From NCBI GenBank assembly GCA_037143795.1, contig JBAWXZ010000003.1, positions 223,486 through 287,485 on the forward strand: a stretch of DNA of 64,000 nucleotides. Direction: 5' to 3'. The notes below the pieces were generated by a model. The model saw nothing but the letters and a program-made list of their open reading frames with translations, did not search any database and was not told where the DNA came from. A program made the position numbers and the translations under genes. The DNA is from Firm-13 sp037143795. Lineage in GTDB: Bacteria; Bacillota; Clostridia; Saccharofermentanales; Saccharofermentanaceae. This document shows positions 27,029-34,482 of this stretch, in pieces (within the stretch, counting starts at the first letter, position 1; every line of letters starts with the position of its first letter).

Positions 27029-28030
27029 ATGAAAATTCTATTCTGCAACATTGTATGGATGAAAAAATATCAGGGGATTACGGATAACGATAAACCGAAA
27101 TACTGTGGTGCATATGTTTCTGAGCAGGCAGCCGGCAGCGATATATTCAATTTCAGCGAATACAACGGCAAGTGCTATGGGTATGTCATGAACGAAGGGG
27201 ATATTGTTTTTCCGGACCATCTTGCGGGGACTTTTGAAAAGGTGTCTGATCAGGACTGTACCACCGAAGGCGTTCTTGTTGTATGGTGCGCCTTTAAAGA
27301 CAGAAATACTGCCAGAATCGTCGGATGGTATAAGAATGCCCTGCTTTACAGGGAAGAGCAGTACCAGCCGTCGTTTACCAACCCGGAATACGAATTGGAC
27401 TATTTTTTTACTGCCCGGTCCGGGGATTGCTATCTTCTGCCCGAGAGCCAACGGACCTTCAAGATAGAAAGAGCCGCGAAAGCCGGTAAAGGAAAAGGGT
27501 TTGGCCGCAGCGATATCTGGTTTGCAGATTCACCATACGCACAGAATGAATTGATTCCTGAGGTCGTGAAATATATTGAATCATATGATGGCCCGCGGGT
27601 TAATTTTGTGCTGACAGAAGAAATGGTCGATGCGCTGCCGCAGGAAGCCGCATTGGAAACCCGGGAGGATCTCATTCAAAAAGGATTCCGGTTCTTTGAG
27701 AAGGAAGAATATCTTGAGGCGCTTTCATGGTTCAATGCCGCCCGGAAGATCGCAGAGACCCCTGATGTCCTGTATTACACAGCCTATTGCCTCTATCATC
27801 TTGCGGCTTTTGACAAAGCCCGCATGCTTCTGGAAAAATGCCTTGCAGCAGATCCGGACAGCCGTTCTGTCCTGGAATTATCGGCATTCTGCAGTGACAT
27901 GACAGGGGATTGGGACAGCACGGTCGAATATCTTGGGAAAATGATTGATCTGACGCAGGAAGAAGATGCAAAAGAAGCACTGCGGAGTACGATCGCTGAA
28001 ATCCATGCATATCTTAATACGGAAGAATAA
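27029..28030 (+). CDS. Unrecognised protein with C-terminal TPR-like helices
   Basis: 333 residues from ATG 27029 (GGGG upstream; a TTG at 27008 overlapping the previous stop is an alternative). The first 190 or so residues form a compact mixed domain with MKILFCNIVWMKKYQG, YNGKCYGYVMNEGD, VLVVWCAFK, RIVGWYKNALLYR, and GRSDIWFADSP. The C-terminal part (about 210-330) is a set of helical hairpins of the tetratricopeptide type. The N-terminal motifs feel like a family of unknown function seen in many bacteria, but no name can be given. The downstream inverted repeat probably ends the GH3/TPR unit. Confidence 0.65.
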   Translation: MKILFCNIVWMKKYQGITDNDKPKYCGAYVSEQAAGSDIFNFSEYNGKCYGYVMNEGDIVFPDHLAGTFEKVSDQDCTTEGVLVVWCAFKDRNTARIVGWYKNALLYREEQYQPSFTNPEYELDYFFTARSGDCYLLPESQRTFKIERAAKAGKGKGFGRSDIWFADSPYAQNELIPEVVKYIESYDGPRVNFVLTEEMVDALPQEAALETREDLIQKGFRFFEKEEYLEALSWFNAARKIAETPDVLYYTAYCLYHLAAFDKARMLLEKCLAADPDSRSVLELSAFCSDMTGDWDSTVEYLGKMIDLTQEEDAKEALRSTIAEIHAYLNTEE

Positions 28031-28037
28031 ACAAGCG

Positions 28038-28081
28038 GTATTCACGGTATCCTCCCGAATAGTCGCGTGATACCGTGATAC
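28038..28081 (+). terminator. Inverted repeat after the TPR-like gene
   Basis: GTATTCACGGTATC pairs with GATACCGTGATAC with one bulged base. It lacks a clear T run, so it is a probable but weak terminator. Confidence 0.5.
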
Positions 28082-28108
28082 TTAGTAATTAAGGCTGTTG
28101 GGAGGTGT

Positions 28109-28962
28109 TCAGGTTACATGGTTCCTGCCCTGCCGTTTGGAATGATAAAGGCGGCAGTCTGCGTCATGGACAAATTCGTTCAGGTCGTTGTGGCCGTCAA
28201 GCCGGTGTCAAGAAGCAGAATCGCATATTCATCCCCGCCAATACGGAAGACTGTGTCCGTCGAACGGCAGTTGTTCAACAGCAGCCGGGCAATATGGCGT
28301 ATGGCTTCATCACCGTCGAGATGCCCGAGTGTGTCGTTAACCGTCTTAAAGTGATCAATATCAAGGGCGACAAGCGAAAATGTACCCGGAAAGCCAAGCT
28401 CAATATTCTCGGTATGCTTTTTTTCGCTCTGTTAAGCAGGGTATAAAACTGTCTCCTGTTATGTAAGCCGGATAAATCATCAATCCCGGCAATCTTATTG
28501 AGCTCATTGTTCGCATAGACAAGCACTTATTCTACTTGCTTGAGTTTGGTGATCTCCGTTGATGTACCCCATGTACCGATGATATTGCCGTCCTCATCAT
28601 ATAAAGGATATAGGGAAGCGGAATACCACGTTATACTGCCCGGGCTCCGTCCCGGATTTTTGAATCTGGCCGATCAGGGGCTTTCCGCACCGGATTATTT
28701 CCTGCTCGTCGAGAAAAGCCTGCTTCGAAAAAGCGGACGGAAAATAATCCAGGTCGCACTTGCCCACCATATCCTTCGGATCGGCAAGATTAAACTGGTG
28801 TGCATGTGCCATGCTGTTGAGGACGAATTTCGAATCCAGGTCTTTAACATATATTGCGTCCCGGGAATTGTTCATAATTGCATGCATCAGAAGTGACTCT
28901 GAAAAATGTTTGCAGCTGTGTTCATCCGGACCGGTTTCTTCAGGATATACATATTGAATCAT
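28109..28962 (-). pseudogene. Decayed PAS-GGDEF diguanylate cyclase
   Basis: Read across frames, this is a relative of the intact gene at 16886-17893: NNSRDAIYVKDLDSKFVLNS and IIGTWGTSTEIT from the PAS domain, LSGLHNRRQFYTLLN, LVALDIDHFKTVNDTLGHLDGDEAIRH split into pieces, FRIGGDEYAILLLD and the ending LYHSKRQGRNHV. The lesions are a frameshift near 28640, an in-frame TAA at 28527-28529, a frameshift near 28420 and an internal deletion with a frame change near 28210 that removed part of the GGDEF domain. AAGGA still precedes the old start. It cannot make a working cyclase. Confidence 0.85.
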
Positions 28963-29216
28963 TGTTGTATCCTTATCATGTATGCTGATTGTATGCACTC
29001 AATTGAATATAAAATTTGATATATATATTAAATTACTAACGGTATCGTATATATATATTAAATATAAATTTTCGAGCAGTATCCAGGACAATATGCTGTT
29101 TAAAAAATATTTATACGTGCTACTATACAAGGGCGGAACTGATAAACAGACAGCATCCGGGAAAACGGCCGGAAATGAAGTCAAGAAGGCCATTCTGCAA
29201 AGTTGGAGGAGACGTT
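28963..29216. other. A/T-rich divergent spacer
   Basis: Contains the direct repeat TATATATATTAAAT twice (near 29019 and 29049). It should hold the promoter of the AEC transporter and the former promoter of the decayed cyclase gene. Confidence 0.4.
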
Positions 29217-30161
29217 ATGCCGCAGGTCTATATTGTTATAATCAAAGCCCTTCCTGTTATTCTTCTAATTCTTCTGGGGATCTTTCTCCGGCGAACCGGA
29301 TTGATTAAAAAAACCACAGTTGATGATCTGAAGAAGATTGTTATAAACATAGCACTGCCTTCAACACTATTTCTTACTTTTGCGGGAACCATATTCCAGA
29401 GCAATTATCTGTGGATCTTCGTGTGCGTTTTCGCTGTCTGCCTGCTGATGCTTTTTGCCGGCATGGGAATCAGGAAGGTTTTAAGTTCGGACAATAAATT
29501 TTACCCCGCACTTTTTGCCGGGTTTGAGGCAGGAATGATGGGGTATGCGCTGTTCACTTCGTTTTTTGGAGCCCAGAACACATACAAATTTGCAATTATA
29601 GATGTCGGACAGGTCGTGTTTGTCTTTTTTGTGCTGGCTGCTTTTCTACAGAGTCAAAGCGGGGAGAAGACATCGGTCAGCAAACTGGTCAAAGGCTTTA
29701 TCCTGTCGCCCATTATCATCTCCATTATTCTGGGAATTCTGGTTGGGAGCACGGGACTCTTTGCGGCCGTATCGGCTTACCCTGTCACCGGGGCATTTAC
29801 CGATACGCTGAAGCTTCTCGGAAGCATGACGCAGCCCCTTATCTGTATCGTTATCGGTTACGAACTGCATATGCAGGTGAATAATATACGTGAACCGCTT
29901 CTTACTGTTCTGCTCCGTATGTGTATTCTTCTGGGCATAGCTTTCCTTCTAAACACTTTCCTGATTGACAAGGCACTGCATCTGGATAAAAGCTTTCAGC
30001 TTGCCGTATACACGATGTTCCTACTCCCGCCGCCTTTTGTGATTCCGATTTATATGGGGGAATCGTCCGGGAAGCAGAAGCCGGTAATACTGAACACTAT
30101 TTCGCTGCATGTTCTTTTCTCGCTGATTGCTTTTGTGGTACTTGTTTCGATTATGCAGTAA
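29217..30161 (+). CDS. AEC family transporter
   Basis: 314 residues from ATG 29217, with GGAGGAG upstream. About ten membrane helices are arranged as two inverted repeats of five, beginning VIIKALPVILLILLGIFLRRTGLI and ending with SLHVLFSLIAFVVLVSIM. The motif NIALPSTLFLTFAG is typical of the auxin-efflux-carrier/malate permease family. Bacterial members move organic acids or amino acids; the substrate here is unknown. Confidence 0.82.
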   Translation: MPQVYIVIIKALPVILLILLGIFLRRTGLIKKTTVDDLKKIVINIALPSTLFLTFAGTIFQSNYLWIFVCVFAVCLLMLFAGMGIRKVLSSDNKFYPALFAGFEAGMMGYALFTSFFGAQNTYKFAIIDVGQVVFVFFVLAAFLQSQSGEKTSVSKLVKGFILSPIIISIILGILVGSTGLFAAVSAYPVTGAFTDTLKLLGSMTQPLICIVIGYELHMQVNNIREPLLTVLLRMCILLGIAFLLNTFLIDKALHLDKSFQLAVYTMFLLPPPFVIPIYMGESSGKQKPVILNTISLHVLFSLIAFVVLVSIMQ

Positions 30162-30278
30162 AAGCAGAATCCGAAAGTATTCCTGTAATGGACTACGTTG
30201 ATCACTCAAAGTAGTCCCGCGTTCGGTGATATTGCACAAAAACACAAGAAAAAATTTTATAAATATGTGCAAAATGAC

Positions 30279-30306
30279 TTGACAGATGCGTGGAATATGC
30301 TATAAT
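30279..30306 (+). promoter_or_regulatory. Consensus sigma-A promoter
   Basis: TTGACA and TATAAT, both perfect, are separated by 16 bases. It is the best promoter seen in the window and it fires into a stretch without any gene. Start expected near 30313. Confidence 0.9.
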
Positions 30307-30312
30307 CAAATC

Positions 30313-30590
30313 AAGCTCCAGGGAATACCAAAGAAAATCAATCCCAAGTAAGTGTGCCGCCCCATCTGTGATGCGGGAATGCGAAAAGCGATTGACGAAT
30401 CATGAAAGTGAAAACAAGTCGCAAGTTAAGAAAATGAATCAGTAACTAAAGGAAGAAAGGCTAAACGAAAGTTCAGACCGAGTAGATCCGGATAGGAAAA
30501 GGTTCAAAAGCAAGACTGAAAATAATCGCAAGACAAAGGGCAACTGAAAATGATAGAAATTTCTAAAAGGTTCGCTGGAGCCCTTTTTAT
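30313..30590 (+). ncRNA. Candidate structured RNA of unknown family, about 280 nt
   Basis: The unit runs from a consensus promoter to a terminator (GGTTC-GCTG-GAGCC then a T run) and has no reading frame with a ribosome site. GCTCCAG at the 5' end (30315-30321) is complementary to CTGGAGC at the 3' end (30575-30581), so the ends can close a long fold, as in 6S or similar RNAs. The inside is purine-rich. It lacks the T-arm and tag frame of tmRNA, the SRP GGAA tetraloop domain and the RNase P core, so none of these fits. A 6S-like, raiA-like or new regulatory RNA remain open. Confidence 0.65.
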
Positions 30591-30616
30591 TTCTTTTTTC
30601 GGAATAGAGCTCCGAG

Positions 30617-30650
30617 AAAAAAGCAGCCATACCGGTTGCTTTTTTTGTTG
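30617..30650. terminator. Bidirectional terminator after hpt
   Basis: AAAAAAGCAGCC (30617-30628) pairs with GGTTGCTTTTTT (30634-30645), with T runs on both strands. It ends hpt on the minus strand and backs up the RNA terminator on the plus strand. Confidence 0.85.
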
Positions 30651-30666
30651 TGGGAATGGATTAAGA

Positions 30667-31203
30667 TCAGGTGTTTTTTCGCTCCAACTCTGCGATATAC
30701 GGGAGGCTGCGTCCCTGTTCATGGACATCCATGCCGTACCCGATCAGCCAGATATCGGAAATCTCATACCCTGAATAGGCAATCGGCACATTGATCAGCT
30801 GCTGGTCGGGATTCACAAGAAGGGAGCAGACTTTGATGCTTGCAGGCTTGCGGGCTTCGAGGCTCTGAACCAGGTATGCCGTTGTCAGTCCTGTGCGGAT
30901 GATATCCTCAATTAAAAGAACATGCTTTCCGATAATATCCAGATCGAGATCCTTGGTTATCCGGACTATGCCTGTCTGGCTTGTCGTATTGGGGATGGTA
31001 CCGATTGCGATCACATCGACCCCGATCGGGATATCAATGGCACGTGTCAGATCGGCAAAGAAATACAGCGAACCCTTAAGGACGCCAACAACTACGAGAT
31101 CTTTCCCCGCATAATCGGTGCTGATCTGCCGGCCCATCCCGGTAACTTTCGTCCGCAGGTCTTCTGCCGTATAAACAATCCTGCGCTGTTTGAATTCAGT
31201 CAT
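30667..31203 (-). CDS. hpt: Hypoxanthine phosphoribosyltransferase-like protein
   Basis: 178 residues of the type I phosphoribosyltransferase fold: VVGVLKGSLYFFADL (PPi loop), the PRPP loop LLIEDIIRTGLTT (residues 97-109) and GYGMD near the end. In family members the PRPP loop reads EDIIDTG and that Asp is the base that takes the N7 proton of the purine; here it is Arg103. The rest of the loop is intact, so PRPP may still bind. The protein may have changed specificity or lost catalysis. It follows the kinase-like gene by 11 bases and likely shares its message. Confidence 0.82.
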   Translation of the reverse strand: MTEFKQRRIVYTAEDLRTKVTGMGRQISTDYAGKDLVVVGVLKGSLYFFADLTRAIDIPIGVDVIAIGTIPNTTSQTGIVRITKDLDLDIIGKHVLLIEDIIRTGLTTAYLVQSLEARKPASIKVCSLLVNPDQQLINVPIAYSGYEISDIWLIGYGMDVHEQGRSLPYIAELERKNT

Positions 31204-31214
31204 CCGTGTACCCC

Positions 31215-32153
31215 CTAAGAATCACTGCTCGTTTTAAAACGCTCAATCAGAGAATAGAAATCCTTCTTATATACGATTTTAACATTGGTGCCGGGATAGA
31301 GCTCGCGTACCTTTTTCATTTTTTTGTTTTTCTCAGTCACGTATTTCTGGTTCATTGTAGTCAGCTCCAGATACGTATCAAATTTGGTCAGATAGAAATC
31401 AGGACTGAAGGCGAGCGTCACATTGCCCTCGGCATCCCATTCAACCGGGAACGTCTTGGGCTCATATTTCCAGTCGATATGATACATATCGAGAATTCGG
31501 GCAAACTCCAATTCCGCCGGATTTTTGAAAACCGGAAGATCCGACTGATGATCGATTGATTCACTCTGCTCGCTCTCTTTTTCTATCTTCAGGCGTTCCT
31601 CGTGTTCCTGGTGCAAAGCAAGAATGGCGGCTACGCTTTCGTCGACGGAAAGAGTAGCTGTATTGATAGTCATATCGTAGAGTGATACATCCGAAAGGTC
31701 AGTACCATAGACCATTGAGACAAACCGTTTGTGTTTTTTATCTGCCGTGTCAAGAACCTGAATCGCTTCCGACTCTGATATGTGAAATTGCCTGCGGATT
31801 CTTGAGATCCTTACTTTTTCGGGAGCGATAATACGGATGTGCAGGGCATCCCTGTACCCGGCAAAAATAATCTGTGACCCGAATCCGACCAGTATGGCGG
31901 ATTGGTTTTGCGCCAGTGTAAAAAGGGATCGCTCCAGTTCATCCAGATAAGTACCGCCTTCACGCGACTGCGCAAGGAAAAATTTCGCACTTTCATTAAG
32001 CTGGTGTTTCTCGCGTGTATCCGTGGTTTTAGCAAAAAAACGAGTAATCAGCTGACTTCGATTGATAATCTCCCAGTTGAGTTTTCTAGCCAGCGCCTCT
32101 GCAATTTCATCGCCGAGACTTCCCATTTGCCTGGAAATTGTCAGAATAGCCAA
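31215..32153 (-). CDS. Cytidylate-kinase-like protein fused to a possible PD-(D/E)XK domain
   Basis: 312 residues. The first 180 or so match the cytidylate-kinase-like family: ITISRQMGSLGDEIAEALA where the P-loop should be, later RISRIRRQFHISESEAI and YDMTINTATL. After a charged linker (about 185-205) the C-terminal 110 residues read like a small nuclease-type fold: AELEFARILDMYHIDWKYEP, then SPDFYL, YLELTTMNQKY and VKIVYKKDF; the expected E-x-K appears as ELT, so activity is doubtful. Substrate and role are unknown. It heads a two-gene unit with the altered hpt. Confidence 0.65.
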   Translation of the reverse strand: MAILTISRQMGSLGDEIAEALARKLNWEIINRSQLITRFFAKTTDTREKHQLNESAKFFLAQSREGGTYLDELERSLFTLAQNQSAILVGFGSQIIFAGYRDALHIRIIAPEKVRISRIRRQFHISESEAIQVLDTADKKHKRFVSMVYGTDLSDVSLYDMTINTATLSVDESVAAILALHQEHEERLKIEKESEQSESIDHQSDLPVFKNPAELEFARILDMYHIDWKYEPKTFPVEWDAEGNVTLAFSPDFYLTKFDTYLELTTMNQKYVTEKNKKMKKVRELYPGTNVKIVYKKDFYSLIERFKTSSDS

Positions 32154-32386
32154 GGTAACTCCTCCTTGCGCGGATAGTCATGTAAACACGATTGCCGAAC
32201 ACCCGGATTGAACAGTCGGAAAGTTAAGAAATCGGGCCTTCCATGCAGTCGTCCGTACACCTAAATTATAGCATATCGTAATGAAATCATTTCTTGTACA
32301 TGGACAATTCCGGATTAAAAAACACAGTCGCCGCCCTGTGCAGTTTTCGCGAATTGAAATTTGTATCGAATATATTCCGTATGTAA
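32154..32386. other. Divergent spacer
   Basis: No gene was seen. The minus-strand promoter of the kinase-like/hpt unit should lie here; a TATAAT-like word occurs near 32393 on the plus strand at its edge. Confidence 0.35.
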
Positions 32387-32414
32387 TTGCATTATAATTT
32401 GGCTGGTATACAAT
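32387..32414 (+). promoter_or_regulatory. Promoter of the lipoprotein gene
   Basis: TTGCAT and TACAAT are separated by 16 bases and lie about 60 bases before the start. Confidence 0.55.
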
Positions 32415-32471
32415 AGAAATTTGAAAATGCAAGTTGGATAGCCTTAAGAAAATATGCACAACGGAGGCATT

Positions 32472-33173
32472 ATGAAAAATATTAGAATAGCATTTGCATT
32501 GGTGCTTGTTCTGGCCGTAACCGCGATCTCGGCCTGCAGTTCCGCAGCAGCAGATACTTCAGTCCCGGAAACGACTGCAAAAACTGGATCTGCATCTGCA
32601 GAGGCAACTACCCTGCCAGCGATAACAGGCGCGTCAGCAGCACAGGAAACAAAAGCAGCTGACACCAGCCAGTCAGCAGACATGGTTATGCTGAGCAGGA
32701 TCGAAAAGCCGCTTGCCGGAATGCTGCTGGTAAACGGACAAAAAGATTATGCAGCTGACACTGTGATTTCAAATGATCAGGCCATTTCATATCTGATCAA
32801 TATGGCAAGCTTATTCTACAGTGACCGTGCAGAAAACATTGATGCACTTGGCAGCACGACGAAGTATATCAGCCTTGATGAAACAGAAGCAAACCAGCTT
32901 CTCAACGAAGGGTTTGGCGCACGGTACTCCACAGCAGAACTGATGACCGAGAATACGGAGGTTGTTTACAATGCGCATAAATATTATGTGCCGTTACAGG
33001 AAGGTACAAACCTGCCGGCAATAAATTACATTGACGGCGATCCGGATACGAATCAATATGCATTCAAAATTACTGACCTGGGTAAAGAACGGACTCTGAT
33101 ACTAAAAATTGAGCCCTCAAAAAGCAACCCCATCGGATATTTGATTACTTCCTATCATTTTAAAACTGCTTAA
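32472..33173 (+). CDS. Lipoprotein of unknown function
   Basis: 233 residues from ATG 32472 with GGAGG upstream. The signal peptide ends ISAC (Cys about 19) and is followed by an Ala/Thr/Ser-rich linker to about 70. The rest is a single soluble domain (IEKPLAGMLLVNGQKDYAAD, ISYLINMASLFYSD, LNEGFGARYSTAEL) with no known motif. It should be anchored outside the cell membrane. A clean terminator follows. Confidence 0.7.
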   Translation: MKNIRIAFALVLVLAVTAISACSSAAADTSVPETTAKTGSASAEATTLPAITGASAAQETKAADTSQSADMVMLSRIEKPLAGMLLVNGQKDYAADTVISNDQAISYLINMASLFYSDRAENIDALGSTTKYISLDETEANQLLNEGFGARYSTAELMTENTEVVYNAHKYYVPLQEGTNLPAINYIDGDPDTNQYAFKITDLGKERTLILKIEPSKSNPIGYLITSYHFKTA

Positions 33174-33205
33174 TAACAGGCAGTGATAAAGCTTCCCGAA
33201 AGAAG

Positions 33206-33240
33206 GCCATGCAGATTTAATGATCGCATGGCCTTTTTTC
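33206..33240 (+). terminator. Terminator of the lipoprotein gene
   Basis: GGCCATGC pairs perfectly with GCATGGCC and is followed by TTTTTTC. Confidence 0.9.
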
Positions 33241-33272
33241 AGGTCCTTTTTCAAGCATCCGAAAAAATAGTT

Positions 33273-33284
33273 GAACATTTGTTC
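33273..33284. promoter_or_regulatory. Upstream LexA-type SOS box
   Basis: GAACATTTGTTC fits the Gram-positive LexA core GAAC-N4-GTTC. It sits inside an A-run/T-run inverted repeat (AAAAAATAG with CTATTTTTT). Confidence 0.65.
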
Positions 33285-33342
33285 TATTTTTTCCAAAAAG
33301 GGCTTCTATTTCCGTTAAGGGTATTGTATTATGAAACGGGAA

Positions 33343-33354
33343 GAACATATGTTC
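33343..33354. promoter_or_regulatory. Downstream LexA-type SOS box
   Basis: GAACATATGTTC is identical to the core of the Bacillus LexA operator consensus CGAACATATGTTCG. It is 16 bases before the small gene's start and overlaps where transcription should begin, a repressing position. A flanking ACGGGAA/TTCCCGT repeat extends the dyad. Confidence 0.75.
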
Positions 33355-33370
33355 CCGTGGAGGCAAAGAT

Positions 33371-33559
33371 ATGATAGCACTGACGATTTTACTGGTATTA
33401 GGTATTTGTGTTTTCTTGATCTGGTTTTTCGAAGCTATTATGAAAGACTGCAGCGATGAGTCATCCTGCATAGACCTGCGCCTGGAAAGAAGAATAAGTG
33501 AGAAGCCTTATACGGCAGAGCACATTATGGCGGATCATCCTTACTCAAAAGTAAGTTGA
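33371..33559 (+). CDS. Small single-pass membrane protein, probably SOS-controlled
   Basis: 62 residues: an N-terminal membrane helix (about 2-22, IALTILLVLGICVFLIWFF) and a charged 38-residue tail with two cysteines. GGAGG precedes the ATG. Two LexA-type boxes lie within 100 bases upstream, so the gene should switch on after DNA damage. Small SOS membrane proteins elsewhere either halt division (YneA, SidA type) or act as toxins (TisB type); this one has no LysM domain and no sequence likeness to either that could be seen. The role is inferred from the operators only. Confidence 0.7.
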   Translation: MIALTILLVLGICVFLIWFFEAIMKDCSDESSCIDLRLERRISEKPYTAEHIMADHPYSKVS

Positions 33560-33591
33560 TAATAAGAACGGAAGCAATTTTCCGGTTTATG

Positions 33592-33642
33592 CCTTCTGAC
33601 GGTTATTCATACCCGCAGCCATCCCTTGCGGTAAGCAGAAGG
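33592..33642 (+). terminator. Two-part hairpin, possible terminator
   Basis: CCTTCTG pairs with CAGAAGG and, inside, CCGCA pairs with TGCGG. It follows the small membrane protein but has no T run. Confidence 0.4.
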
Positions 33643-33759
33643 GTGATTTGCACTGTTCCTGTTAAAGGGCGTTTCCCGGCCTGCAGGAATTGAAACAATG
33701 CAATTATCGCGCTATACTTTATTAATGCTTATTTTCTGCAAAGCGAGTGTATATGCAGT

Positions 33760-34482
33760 ATGAATATTGAAATCAGCCATGTCAGTAAGATTTTCACTAA
33801 AAAAGAAGTTTTAAAGGACATTTCCCTGCAGGCAAGGGAAGGTGAGATTCTATGTCTTCTCGGTCCATCCGGGGCCGGAAAAACGACACTGATCCGCCTT
33901 GTCACAGGCGGGCTGCGACCGGATTCCGGCGAAATACGGATTGACGGAAGGAAATTTCCCAACAGGGATACAATAAAGAAAATCGGGTTTATGCCGCAGG
34001 ATGACGCGGTGTATTCAGATTTGTCAGGACTTGATAACCTGCTGTTTTTCGGCCGGCTTTATGGTTTGTCCGGCAAAGAGCTGCGGCGAAGCACAGAAGA
34101 CGCGCTTCATTGGGTTGATCTTGAAAAAGACAGTACCAAACTGGTTTCCCGGTATTCCGGAGGCATGAAAAAACGGCTTTCGCTGGCGATCACACTCCTG
34201 CACAATCCGTCAATACTTCTTCTCGACGAACCTACCGTAGGAATTGACCCGGTCCTCCGTAAATCCATTTGGGACCGGTTTGAGGATCTGCGGCTATCCG
34301 GCAAAACTATTGTCGTATCAACACATGTCATGGATGAAGCAGCGCGCTGTGAGCGGGCCGCTCTCCTTTATGAAGGGCGTCTCATTGAGAATGACACGAC
34401 GGAGAACCTTCTGTTAAAGACCCAAAGCGGCAGTCTTGAAGAGCTGTTTTTTACAGCGCAGGAGAGGGGTGGAGCTTTATGA
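33760..34482 (+). CDS. ABC transporter ATPase (ABC-2 type exporter)
   Basis: 240 residues with Walker A GPSGAGKT (about 36-43), signature RYSGGMKKRL and Walker B ILLLDEPTVGIDP, plus the switch His in VVSTHVMDE. It resembles the DrrA/NatA class that powers drug or ion export. Its stop overlaps the ATG of the permease, so both subunits are made together. Confidence 0.9.
   Translation: MNIEISHVSKIFTKKEVLKDISLQAREGEILCLLGPSGAGKTTLIRLVTGGLRPDSGEIRIDGRKFPNRDTIKKIGFMPQDDAVYSDLSGLDNLLFFGRLYGLSGKELRRSTEDALHWVDLEKDSTKLVSRYSGGMKKRLSLAITLLHNPSILLLDEPTVGIDPVLRKSIWDRFEDLRLSGKTIVVSTHVMDEAARCERAALLYEGRLIENDTTENLLLKTQSGSLEELFFTAQERGGAL

Noticed and set aside
30313..30590. tmRNA, RNase P or SRP RNA
   Set aside because: No tag-peptide frame, T-arm, RNase P core or SRP tetraloop domain could be found.
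33183..33374. 63-codon frame before the small SOS gene
   Set aside because: It starts in a terminator hairpin and covers both LexA boxes; no ribosome site.
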